Below, piece after piece: positions 1 through 6,405 of a DNA stretch of 9,292 nucleotides; positions within the stretch are counted from its first letter, which is position 1; every line of letters begins with the position of its first letter. This DNA comes from Candidatus Bipolaricaulota bacterium. GTDB lineage: Bacteria > Bipolaricaulota > Bipolaricaulia > M55B111. A program made the position numbers and the translations under genes. The notes beneath the pieces were generated by a model. That model saw only the letters and a list, made by a program, of their open reading frames with translations. It had not been told where the DNA came from and did not search any database. Where the stretch lies: assembly GCA_018334595.1 (NCBI GenBank), contig JAGXLQ010000043.1:1-9292 (forward strand), read 5' to 3'.

Positions 1-64
1 GGGGAACTTCATGTGCTAAATAACCTCCGAATTGTCTATAAATGAAATAATTGTCGTTTTTTTA

Positions 65-83
65 GTGGGATAAGATATCCCAC
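65..83. repeat. Perfect inverted repeat, 8-bp arms, 3-base loop
   Basis: GTGGGATA (65-72) and TATCCCAC (76-83) are exact reverse complements around AGA. On the + strand a run of seven T lies before the hairpin rather than after it, and on the - strand the hairpin is followed by A residues, so it does not read as a terminator in either direction. A protein-binding operator is the more likely role. No regulator can be named. Confidence 0.6.
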
Positions 84-109
84 ATTCTTAAAGAAAGGTT
101 ACAGCAGTC

Positions 110-134
110 GGAAAGTTATTTCAACAAACTTTCC
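110..134. repeat. Perfect inverted repeat, 8-bp arms, 9-base loop
   Basis: GGAAAGTT (110-117) pairs exactly with AACTTTCC (127-134) across a 9-base loop. It could form an RNA hairpin or be a dyad binding site. It lies just upstream of a TATA-like CTATATAT (about 151-158) and so could belong to the control region of whatever starts near position 180. No T-run follows, so a terminator is unlikely. Confidence 0.5.
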
Positions 135-191
135 TGAAGAGCCACCAAATCTATATATCCACCGCTCACCCGCCATTACAAGGATATCTTT

Positions 192-329
192 ATGAGGGTT
201 TTTCTCGCAGGCAAGCCATCAGTCGGTGAGTTGCCATCATATATCTTACACGATATTCAAGCGCGAAATCTTGAAAAGAACGGGCCGTTGATTTATTCTA
301 TTAACGAAAGTGAATACCTTCACTTGTAA
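192..329 (+). CDS. Doubtful 45-codon micro-ORF, unknown
   Basis: This ORF reads ATG to TAA and would encode a 45-residue peptide starting MRVFLAGKPS and ending SINESEYLHL. I do not recognise it. In its favour, a TATA-like CTATATAT lies about 35-40 bases upstream and a weak AAGGA (180-184) precedes the ATG by seven bases. Against it, it is short, its codons favour A/T endings unlike the neighbouring genes, and such an ORF can arise by chance in AT-rich DNA. It shows no membrane segment, cysteine pair or known motif. It could also be a scrap of a decayed gene. Confidence 0.15.
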   Translation: MRVFLAGKPSVGELPSYILHDIQARNLEKNGPLIYSINESEYLHL

Positions 330-331
330 CT

Positions 332-475
332 ATGGCAAAGAGAACAACGCAGAATCAGGTCTTCGATATCTCGGGGCTTGAAAATACTTCTGTCCAGTCG
401 TTTCATAACCCCCGCAACTCGGTCAAACAGGACAGGGACAGCAAATTTTTTAAATCAGGTGAGTTAGATGAATGA
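332..475 (+). CDS. Doubtful 47-codon micro-ORF, unknown
   Basis: This ORF starts two bases after the previous micro-ORF, in another frame, and would encode a polar 47-residue peptide (MAKRTTQNQVFDISGLENTS...) rich in Asn, Gln, Ser, Lys and Asp with no cysteine or hydrophobic segment. I do not recognise it. The close spacing to the preceding ORF would fit coupled translation. However, no convincing ribosome binding site precedes the ATG, and the best promoter candidate of the hydrogenase operon (441-455) lies inside it, which argues that this is mostly regulatory DNA. Confidence 0.12.
   Translation: MAKRTTQNQVFDISGLENTSVQSFHNPRNSVKQDRDSKFFKSGELDE
441..455 (+). promoter_or_regulatory. Probable archaeal promoter (BRE/TATA) of the hydrogenase operon
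   Basis: GCAAA followed by TTTTTTAAAT (446-455) resembles a purine-rich BRE plus TATA box. With the usual archaeal spacing of about 25 bases, transcription would start near 475-480, giving a leader of about 40 bases before the ATG at 517. It is the best TATA candidate in the 100 bases upstream of the operon. The call rests on pattern only. Confidence 0.5.
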
Positions 476-504
476 GCTTCTAAGTAGCGTCAGACTCGAT
501 AAAC

Positions 505-512
505 GAGGGAGG
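505..512 (+). promoter_or_regulatory. Ribosome binding site of the hydrogenase beta subunit
   Basis: GAGGGAGG ends four bases before the ATG at 517 and is complementary to the CCUCC core of the 16S rRNA tail. It fixes the start of the first hydrogenase gene at 517. Confidence 0.75.
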
Positions 513-516
513 CAAC

Positions 517-1554
517 ATGAAAGAAATAGGTAAAGCTGAATTTTCGAATTTCGTCGATGAGCTAATCGCCGATGACCCCAGAGAGGTTATCGGGGTCCAG
601 GCAAAAAGCACCAAGTTCGCGTTCGACCCGCTCAAATCCGCCGAGGATCTTCGCCTTGATTACGATGTTACCATTCTTCCCCCGAAGAAGTACTTCATGC
701 CTCAGCGCGAGACCCTCGTAGAATACAACACCAACGAAGGGATGACGGCAGTCAACGAGGTAACTCCGAGGATCATCCTGGGAATACACCCCTATGACCT
801 GATCGCGATACAGCAGATGGACAAGGTATTCGAGGAGACACACTCGGACGAGAACTACCTGGCAAAGAGACGCCAGTCAGTCCTGGTAGGCGTTAACATG
901 AAGAACGCTTCCGAATGGTCGTTCGCACAGACCATGGGCACGGCCACGACGGAGAGCGGTTACGACCTCATGCTGACCGACATCGGGGACAAGTACGCGG
1001 TGGAGATCGGTTCCGTAAAGGGTAGCAAGCTGCTGGAGAATGTCAAGTCCGAACTGGGAGACGTGGGAATGGAGGAGATAGAGAAGGTAAGAAAGTTTAA
1101 GGACAAGCTGCCCGGCAAATTCAGGGACGATAGCGCCTTCGACCCCTTCGAACTTCCCAGGCTGCTGAGCGAATACTACGGCAAGGACGAGTTCTGGGAG
1201 GAGAACGCGGAAGACTGTCTCAGCTGTGGGACCTGTAACCTGGTCTGCCCCACCTGCTACTGTTTTGACGTGAAAGACGTGAACGACATCACGCTAACCG
1301 AAGGGGAAAGGCTGCGAACCTGGGATGGCTGCATGCTGGAGGCATTTGCAGAGGTCGCTGGCGACGAGAACTTCCGAGAACAGAAGGCTGCACGCTATCG
1401 TCACAGATACATGCGTAAGGGAAGGTACATGTACAACAAGTTTGGAGACATCGCCTGCGTCGGATGTGGACGCTGCTCGGAACAGTGCGTACCCGACATC
1501 GCAGACCCCGTCGATGTCTTTAATCAGATGAAGGAGGGCACCAATGGAATCTAA
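517..1554 (+). CDS. hydB: [NiFe] hydrogenase (group 3b, sulfhydrogenase type) beta subunit, iron-sulfur protein
   Basis: This 345-residue protein is the electron-transfer subunit that would carry electrons between the flavoprotein (gamma) and the small subunit (delta) of a cytoplasmic hydrogenase. Two ferredoxin-type motifs are visible: C234xxC237xxC240xxxC244 followed by PTCYC (C247, C249), and C314xxC317xxC320xxxC324. Each should hold a [4Fe-4S] cluster. The N-terminal ~220 residues form the domain typical of HydB/HyhB-like proteins, including an RIILGIHPYDL stretch. The second motif has Val instead of the usual Pro after its last Cys. There is no signal peptide or membrane segment, which fits a soluble enzyme. 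The stop overlaps the next start by 11 bases. The related anaerobic sulfite reductase subunit A has a similar domain plan, but the neighbouring small and large subunits settle the assignment. Confidence 0.9.
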   Translation: MKEIGKAEFSNFVDELIADDPREVIGVQAKSTKFAFDPLKSAEDLRLDYDVTILPPKKYFMPQRETLVEYNTNEGMTAVNEVTPRIILGIHPYDLIAIQQMDKVFEETHSDENYLAKRRQSVLVGVNMKNASEWSFAQTMGTATTESGYDLMLTDIGDKYAVEIGSVKGSKLLENVKSELGDVGMEEIEKVRKFKDKLPGKFRDDSAFDPFELPRLLSEYYGKDEFWEENAEDCLSCGTCNLVCPTCYCFDVKDVNDITLTEGERLRTWDGCMLEAFAEVAGDENFREQKAARYRHRYMRKGRYMYNKFGDIACVGCGRCSEQCVPDIADPVDVFNQMKEGTNGI

Positions 1555-2392
1555 CGACTCTTTGTTTCTACCCGAACAGGCAAGGATAATCGGCGAGAAA
1601 GAGTTGACGTCGAACACAAAATTATTCGACCTGCACTTCGAAAACGGAAAGGAATTAAACCACGAGCCCGGACAGTTCGTCGAGCTGTCTATCGCGGGGA
1701 TCGGGGAGGCTCCCATCTCCATTACCTCCTCGCCCACGAGAGGTACTCCGTCCTTTGAGCTCTGCGTCAGAGCCGTAGGAAACGTGACGAACGCCCTGCA
1801 CAGGTTAAACGTAGGCGAGACGGTGGGCATCAGAGGCCCGTTCGGGACCGGGTTCCCGACGGAAGAGTTGAAAGGGCAAGACCTGCTCTTCATCGCCGGT
1901 GGACTGGGCATAGCTCCACTTAGGTCGTTCATAAATTACACGCTGGACAACAGGGACGACTACAACGAGATAAACATACTCTACGGGTGCAGGAAGCCCT
2001 GTGAGCAGATGTTTGAAGACGAGGTAAGCAACTGGGCCCGTCGCCAGGATATATACCACGAGGCGACGGTAGACTACTGCCCCGAGGAGGTCTGCTGGGA
2101 AGGTAACGTTGGGGTAATTACGGAACTCATCCCCGGCGTAGACATCGACCTCGCAGAGACCTACGCGGTCGTCTGTGGTCCCCCCGTCATGTACAAGTTC
2201 GTCCTCCAGGAACTAGAAAAGAAGGAACTTCCTCACGACCAGATCTACCTGTCGCTGGAACGGAGGATGAAGTGCGGTGTAGGGAAATGCGGGCACTGCC
2301 AGATAAACGGCGCCGAAGAGGAACTTTACGCCTGTCAGGACGGCCCGGTCTTCAACTACGAACGGATCAAAGGGTTTGAGGAGGCAATATAA
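1544..2392 (+). CDS. hydG: [NiFe] hydrogenase gamma subunit, FAD/NAD(P)-binding [2Fe-2S] protein
   Basis: This 282-residue diaphorase subunit is related to ferredoxin-NADP reductases and to dihydroorotate dehydrogenase electron-transfer (PyrK) proteins. The N-terminal FAD domain carries APISITSSP (about 56-64), in the place of the RxYS flavin motif. The NAD(P) domain shows FIAGGLGIAPLRSF (about 116-129) and CGPPVMY (211-217). The C-terminus has C244xxxxC249xxC252 plus C264, the usual [2Fe-2S] ligands of this family. It would exchange hydride with NAD(P)H in the cytoplasm and pass electrons to the beta subunit. NADP preference is typical of group 3b but cannot be decided here. The gene starts 11 bases inside the beta gene and shares one base with the delta start (TAATG), so the operon is translationally coupled. 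Confidence 0.9.
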   Translation: MESNDSLFLPEQARIIGEKELTSNTKLFDLHFENGKELNHEPGQFVELSIAGIGEAPISITSSPTRGTPSFELCVRAVGNVTNALHRLNVGETVGIRGPFGTGFPTEELKGQDLLFIAGGLGIAPLRSFINYTLDNRDDYNEINILYGCRKPCEQMFEDEVSNWARRQDIYHEATVDYCPEEVCWEGNVGVITELIPGVDIDLAETYAVVCGPPVMYKFVLQELEKKELPHDQIYLSLERRMKCGVGKCGHCQINGAEEELYACQDGPVFNYERIKGFEEAI

Positions 2393-3222
2393 TGAAACCA
2401 GAATCAGTTAAGCCAAAAGTCGCTTTTTTCGACTTCGCCGGCTGTGAAGGTGATCAGCTGCAGGTAGCCAACATGGAGGAGAAGATCCTCGACCTGATCG
2501 AAGTAGTCGACGTAGTCAACTTCAGAGAGATCATGACGGAACGCTCAGACGATTACGACATAGCCTTCATCGAAGGCTCTATAGCCAGTGATCACGACGC
2601 CGAACGCCTTAAGGGAATCAGGGAAAACGCCTCCTGGGTCGTCGCTCTTGGCTCCTGTGCCGCGATCGGGGGAATTAACTCGATAAGGAACGCTCAACCT
2701 TACGACCTCGTTCAGGACAGGGTTTACGGAGACGACGCGGACAAGATAGAGGCCTGGGACGTGGCAAAACCGATAGATGCGGTCGTTGACGTCGACGGAT
2801 ACGTCTACGGCTGCCCGATAAACCAGGACGAGTTCGTCCACGTGGTAGAATCACTATTACAGGGTAAGGACCCGAACATCCCCACTTATCCGGTCTGCGT
2901 TGAATGCAAGATGAACGAAAACGTCTGCGTCTTCGCGAGAGACCCGGAGAAAAACGCGGCAAATATTAAGCAAGCGGTGGATAACGGGTCCCCGGCTGAG
3001 GCGGGCCCATTTTGTCTCGGTCCGGTGACGAGAGCGGGATGCGATTCCCAGTGCGTCAACGAAGGGACGACATGCTGGGGGTGCCGCGGCCTCGTCCCCA
3101 ACCCGAATGAGAACGCTCATCAGGAGGTCCTGGAGAAATACGGACTCAGCGTAGACGAGGTAATGAACAAATTTAACCTTTACTTTGGCTGGCAACAGGA
3201 GGAACTAAAAAATGAGCAATAA
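2392..3222 (+). CDS. hydD: [NiFe] hydrogenase delta (small) subunit
   Basis: This 276-residue small subunit has Fe-S clusters that connect the active site in the large subunit to the beta subunit. The N-terminus reads FDFAGCEGDQLQ. In the family this position is normally CxxCQLQ and provides two ligands of the proximal [4Fe-4S] cluster. Here the first Cys is present (C18) but the second is Asp (D21). The other expected proximal ligands are C89 (LGSCAAIGG) and C141 (YGCPIN). Further clusters can be built from C169, C172, C179, C208, C217, C221, C228 and C231, and the CLGPVTRAGC stretch is typical of group 3 small subunits. There is no Tat signal or C-terminal anchor, so the enzyme is cytoplasmic. 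GAGGAGG lies 7 bases before the ATG inside the gamma gene, and the 3' end overlaps the alpha gene by 11 bases. Confidence 0.9.
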   Translation: MKPESVKPKVAFFDFAGCEGDQLQVANMEEKILDLIEVVDVVNFREIMTERSDDYDIAFIEGSIASDHDAERLKGIRENASWVVALGSCAAIGGINSIRNAQPYDLVQDRVYGDDADKIEAWDVAKPIDAVVDVDGYVYGCPINQDEFVHVVESLLQGKDPNIPTYPVCVECKMNENVCVFARDPEKNAANIKQAVDNGSPAEAGPFCLGPVTRAGCDSQCVNEGTTCWGCRGLVPNPNENAHQEVLEKYGLSVDEVMNKFNLYFGWQQEELKNEQ

Positions 3223-4528
3223 CGTAAATATAGACGTAGAATACCTAACGAGAGTTGAGGGTCACGGAAACATAAAGGTCAACGCCACGAACGGGAAGAT
3301 CGAACAGTGCGAGTGGCAGGTAATCGAGACCCCCAGGTTCTTCGAGTCGATGGTCGTGGACCACAGCTACAAGGAACTACAACACATAACCTCGAGAATC
3401 TGTGGTATTTGTTCCATCGGTCACACCCTCGCGTCCCTTCGGGCAACGGAAGATGCCCTGGACGTTGACATCTCCCGTCAGGACGAACTACTAAGAAAGC
3501 TCATTCTACACGCGGAGAACATGCAGAGCCACGTATTACACGTCGGCTACCTGGCACTTCCCGACTTGATGGGAACGGGCTCGGTCCTCCCCCTTGCCTC
3601 TTCACATCCCGAGGAGTTGAAGACGGTAATCCGCCTACACAGGCTCTCAAACGAGATGTCCGAGTTAATCGGTGGACGGACGACACACCCACAGAGGTTG
3701 ATCCCCGGCGGGTTCTCCAAAATACCGACGGAGGAGGAGCTAATCGACCTCAGGGAAAGGTTGAAGAACTCCACAAACGACCTAACCGCCTGCGCCGACG
3801 TCCTGGAGGCGACTGCGGATGGATTCCCGGACTTCGAGAGGGAGACGGAGTTCATTTCGCTCACTTCCGACGAGGACTACGCCTTCTACGACGGGATAAT
3901 CGCCTCGACGGACACGGGGACCTACCCGGTCGAGGACTACCTCGACGTCACCAACGAGTTTGTCGTCGAACAGTCAACCGCCAAGTTCGCCCGTAACAAC
4001 CGAGCATCTTATATGGTCGGGGCCCTGGCCCGGTTGAACAACAACTACGACCAGCTCGCCCCGATGGCGAAGGGCGTGGCCGAACGGTTCGGCCTCAAGC
4101 CGGTAAACCACAACCCCTTCATGAACAACGTCGCCCAGCTCGTTGAGGTCGTCCACAACGTGAGGGACTCAATCAAGATCATCAACACGCTCCTCGACGA
4201 GGGCCTCGAAGCCCAGGACGACTACTACGAACCGGAGATAGAGGTCAAGCCCGGTCGCGGAATTGGCGCCGTCGAGGTACCGCGTGGTATCCTCTTCCAC
4301 GACTACACCTACGACGAAAACGGAATATGTACCGCGGCAAACTGCGTGATCCCGACAAACCAGAACCACGCAAACATCCAGAAGGACATGGAGAAGATGG
4401 TCCCGAACGCCATCAACACCAAGCCCGAAGACGAGATAAAGCTGGACCTGGAGATGCTCGTCAGGGCTTACGACCCCTGCATCTCTTGCTCGGCACACCA
4501 CCTCGACGTGGAGTTCGTCGACGACTAG
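3212..4528 (+). CDS. hydA: [NiFe] hydrogenase alpha (large, catalytic) subunit
   Basis: This 438-residue large subunit carries the Ni-Fe active site where H2 is made or oxidised. The N-terminal ligand motif is RICGICSIGH (C64, C67). The C-terminal motif is DPCISCSAH (C423, C426). RVEGHG near residue 14 contains the conserved Glu (E16). The protein continues nine residues past the conserved His429 (HLDVEFVDD). This short tail fits the extension normally removed after nickel insertion by a dedicated endopeptidase, whose gene follows four bases downstream. Gene order and motifs match the hydBGDA sulfhydrogenases of Thermococcales (group 3b), which use NADP(H) and can also reduce sulfur or polysulfide. 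The sulfur activity is family knowledge and is not shown by this sequence. Confidence 0.93.
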   Translation: MSNNVNIDVEYLTRVEGHGNIKVNATNGKIEQCEWQVIETPRFFESMVVDHSYKELQHITSRICGICSIGHTLASLRATEDALDVDISRQDELLRKLILHAENMQSHVLHVGYLALPDLMGTGSVLPLASSHPEELKTVIRLHRLSNEMSELIGGRTTHPQRLIPGGFSKIPTEEELIDLRERLKNSTNDLTACADVLEATADGFPDFERETEFISLTSDEDYAFYDGIIASTDTGTYPVEDYLDVTNEFVVEQSTAKFARNNRASYMVGALARLNNNYDQLAPMAKGVAERFGLKPVNHNPFMNNVAQLVEVVHNVRDSIKIINTLLDEGLEAQDDYYEPEIEVKPGRGIGAVEVPRGILFHDYTYDENGICTAANCVIPTNQNHANIQKDMEKMVPNAINTKPEDEIKLDLEMLVRAYDPCISCSAHHLDVEFVDD

Positions 4529-4532
4529 AGCC

Positions 4533-4997
4533 GTGGCCGAATTAGGAGTAATCGGGTTAGGCAGTACAATCAGAGGCGACGACGGAATAGGTGTAGCCCT
4601 TGTACATGAACTCGACGCCCGGAAGTTGCCGGAGAGCGTAGAACTATACGACGCCGGGACTTCCGGGATGAACATCCTCCACCACCTGAAGGACTTCGAC
4701 AGGGTAATAATAATCGACGCAATTCGCCAGGAAGGGGACCCGGGCGACTGGGTCTTCTTTCACCCAGAGGACGTAAGTAGCTCGATGGAGATCCGAAGTA
4801 CCCACGACGCCAACCTCTTCGAGGCCCTAAAGCTCTCCGAAACCCTCGGGGAGAGGCCGGAAGAAGTGGTAATCATGGGCGTCATCCCCGCCGACCTCTC
4901 GTTGAGCGAGGACCTCTCGCCGGAGCTGGAGGAGAGGCTGCCCGAACTAGTCGGGGCGCTCGAGGAGAAGGTGCAAGAGATGGTCCGACCGGCTTAG
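4533..4997 (+). CDS. Hydrogenase maturation endopeptidase (HycI/HybD/HyaD family)
   Basis: This 154-residue protease is predicted to clip the C-terminal tail of the alpha subunit once nickel is in place. The N-terminus has the family motif GLGSTIRGDDGIG. The three nickel-sensing residues of the family are present as D16, D62 (IIDAI) and H91 (STHDANLFEAL). The length is normal for the family. The start is a GTG four bases after the alpha stop with no good ribosome binding site of its own, so it is probably translated by coupling. It is the last gene of the operon and ends 48 bases from the convergent gene at 5046. No clear terminator hairpin is visible in that gap. Confidence 0.88.
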   Translation: MAELGVIGLGSTIRGDDGIGVALVHELDARKLPESVELYDAGTSGMNILHHLKDFDRVIIIDAIRQEGDPGDWVFFHPEDVSSSMEIRSTHDANLFEALKLSETLGERPEEVVIMGVIPADLSLSEDLSPELEERLPELVGALEEKVQEMVRPA

Positions 4998-5045
4998 GCC
5001 TCCACTATCCTGTTTGCCTTGCCTGCGTTGGGAGGGCGGGCTCGT

Positions 5046-6131
5046 TTAGCCTACCTCCCTCAACCCACTCCCGTCCAGCTGTAGGTAGGGACCGCCGGCA
5101 CAGGGAATGCAGAGCTGGGGGCCGTCCTCTTCCCCCACCCCCTTTGGGGCCATGAACTTCTCCCCGCAGAGGTCGCAGTACCCGTCTTCGTATATCGGCG
5201 CGTAATCCGGCAGGTCGGGGGTCCGAATCTGCTCCACCTTGAAGATATCTTCGACTGGGACGTGGATCAGGTCAAATGCGATCTCCGTCCAGGCCCTCTT
5301 CAGCGCGCGTTCGTCTTCCTCCGTCCCCTCCCTTTCCTTAACGACCCTGTCGAACAGCTCAGTCCTCTCCGGGTAGTTCTCCTTCAGGTAGTTATCCTCC
5401 TTGTAGTAGAGCCTGACGCCCCGGTCACCGCGGATGGCCATCGTGACCGCCGTCTTCCCGTAGTCCCTGTAGACGAGGGCGTTGTTGCCGAAGGTACAGC
5501 CGGTAGAGTACTGAATACCGTCGCTAAAACAGCTGTTTGTCTCCAGTACGGCAACGAGTTTTTCCATGTCGCCCGGGGCCTCGCCGAGCTGGTTTAGCGC
5601 GTAGTTTCCCGCCATCACCCCCAAAGCGAGAAACGGGCAGTAGTGCCCGTGCAGTTCTCCCGCCTTGAGCAACAGGTTCTCCAGGTCCCCGGTCTTGACT
5701 AGCCGCCTTATCTTTCGTCTGGGGTCCTCCTTCTTCTCCTCCGGAGGAGAAGAGCTGTCGAAGGGCGCCGCATATGGCTTTATGTCAACTACGGGAGTAC
5801 CGTTTATCGCGTCCAAGCCCTCCACCTTGAGCGTGGCGCCGTCACGGGAAAGAAGTTTAACTACCGTGGAGCCCAGGTTGTTGGGCCTGTGAGGGCTCCG
5901 GGAGGCAAATACCCCCCTTATCTTTCCTCCGTGACGGGGGCCGACCAGGTCGTAGTCCTCTGAACGACTAAAGTAGAATATGACCTGCAGGTAACCGCTC
6001 CTCTCTATCTCCTGGAGTCCGTCGGCAAACTCCTCCTTTACCTCTATTATGCTCTCAACGTCCCGGAAATAACCCTGTTTCTTCGTCTCGTCGACGTCGT
6101 TTCTCACAACACCGACCTCGTTTATCTCCAT
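5046..6131 (-). CDS. Fusion protein: TrmO/TsaA tRNA methyltransferase domain, FmdE domain and zinc ribbon
   Basis: This 361-residue protein has three parts. Residues ~1-125 are a TrmO (TsaA/YaeB, UPF0066) domain with SPHRPNNLGSTVV (79-91) and VEGLDAINGTPVVDIKPY (about 103-120). In the family this domain uses S-adenosylmethionine to N6-methylate t6A37 in threonine tRNA. After an acidic/basic linker, residues ~145-300 are an FmdE-type domain (formylmethanofuran dehydrogenase subunit E family) with HGHYCPFLALG (H161, C165) and ETNSCFSDGIQYSTGC (C201, C212). The end is a zinc ribbon, CDLC (C319, C322) and CIPC (C341, C344). FmdE is not a catalytic subunit of formylmethanofuran dehydrogenase; it is a metal-binding module of uncertain job, often near molybdenum/tungsten enzyme genes. 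I prefer the ATG at 6131 over the TTG at 6137 because the TTG overlaps the ribosome binding site. The overall function is unknown; a link between tRNA modification and metal or pterin chemistry would be a guess. Confidence 0.82.
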   Translation of the reverse strand: MEINEVGVVRNDVDETKKQGYFRDVESIIEVKEEFADGLQEIERSGYLQVIFYFSRSEDYDLVGPRHGGKIRGVFASRSPHRPNNLGSTVVKLLSRDGATLKVEGLDAINGTPVVDIKPYAAPFDSSSPPEEKKEDPRRKIRRLVKTGDLENLLLKAGELHGHYCPFLALGVMAGNYALNQLGEAPGDMEKLVAVLETNSCFSDGIQYSTGCTFGNNALVYRDYGKTAVTMAIRGDRGVRLYYKEDNYLKENYPERTELFDRVVKEREGTEEDERALKRAWTEIAFDLIHVPVEDIFKVEQIRTPDLPDYAPIYEDGYCDLCGEKFMAPKGVGEEDGPQLCIPCAGGPYLQLDGSGLREVG

Positions 6132-6384
6132 TCGCAATCACCACCAATGTCCTTGCTTAATATTAAGGGTTTAATCGGAGTAATAAACCGCCTGGCCGCG
6201 TCTTCACTTATCTCAACCACTCCCAGCCCCACCGTCCTATTTACCCCGAGGGGGCCTCGACCTCCCTGCCCACGCTATCCTCTACGACCACGCTTTCTTC
6301 ACAGAAAGCAGAAACAAAACCCGCTAGGAGGACCAGAAACGCCAGCGCCAGACACAAGGTCCCAGCTTTCTCAATTCTTTCCAA
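6122..6384 (-). pseudogene. Truncated, frameshifted ABC transporter solute-binding protein remnant
   Basis: A 47-codon ORF runs from a TTG at 6384 (GGGG six bases upstream) to a TAA at 6241-6243. It encodes a Sec-type signal (LCLALAFLVLLAGFVSAF, with a Cys just after) followed by VVVEDSVGREVEAPSG. This D-x-x-GREVE-x-P pattern is typical of the mature N-terminus of class III solute-binding proteins for iron, cobalamin or nickel complexes. In the next frame, just past GREVEAP, the sequence goes on as VNRTVGLG, the expected following strand, until a TAA at 6122-6124. One base appears to be lost near 6244-6249. Past VGLG the similarity fades and the remaining ~250 residues of such a protein are absent, cut by the TrmO-FmdE gene. 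It lies directly downstream of the decayed nikR, so a nickel-uptake role is plausible. The substrate cannot be read from the fragment. Confidence 0.6.
6137..6145 (-). promoter_or_regulatory. Ribosome binding site deciding the start of the TrmO-FmdE gene
   Basis: On the - strand GGTGGTGAT lies five bases before the ATG at 6131. An upstream in-frame TTG at 6137 would reuse the last T of this site as its first base, leaving no spacing, so the ATG is favoured. Confidence 0.65.
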
Positions 6385-6405
6385 AATTTTCCCCTTATCG
6401 TTAAC

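Larger units (their letters stand above)
1..516. other. AT-rich intergenic region upstream of the hydrogenase operon
   Basis: This 516-base stretch holds no gene I recognise. It is visibly more AT-rich than the coding sequence that follows. It contains two perfect inverted repeats (65-83 and 110-134), two short consecutive ORFs of about 45 codons each (192-329 and 332-475) and, near its right end, a TATA-like box and ribosome binding site that fit the hydrogenase operon. The first bases in frame 1 run open to a TGA at 43-45, which could be the tail of an upstream gene, but 14 codons are too few to judge. Confidence 0.6.

Noticed and set aside
65..83. Terminator of an upstream + strand gene
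   Set aside because: The T-run precedes the hairpin on the + strand and no T-run follows it on either strand.
1294..1932. 212-codon - strand ORF across the beta/gamma junction
   Set aside because: It is a shadow of the two hydrogenase genes. Motifs and operon structure support the + strand, and the - strand product has no recognisable domain.
4169..4675. 168-codon - strand ORF over the alpha/protease junction
   Set aside because: It is an antisense shadow. Its Val/Asp-rich sequence mirrors the codon pattern of the real + strand genes.
6147..6404. 85-codon + strand ORF rich in Pro and Arg
   Set aside because: It is antisense to the solute-binding protein remnant, which has a recognisable signal peptide and GREVE motif on the other strand. 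The + strand peptide is low-complexity and looks like no protein.
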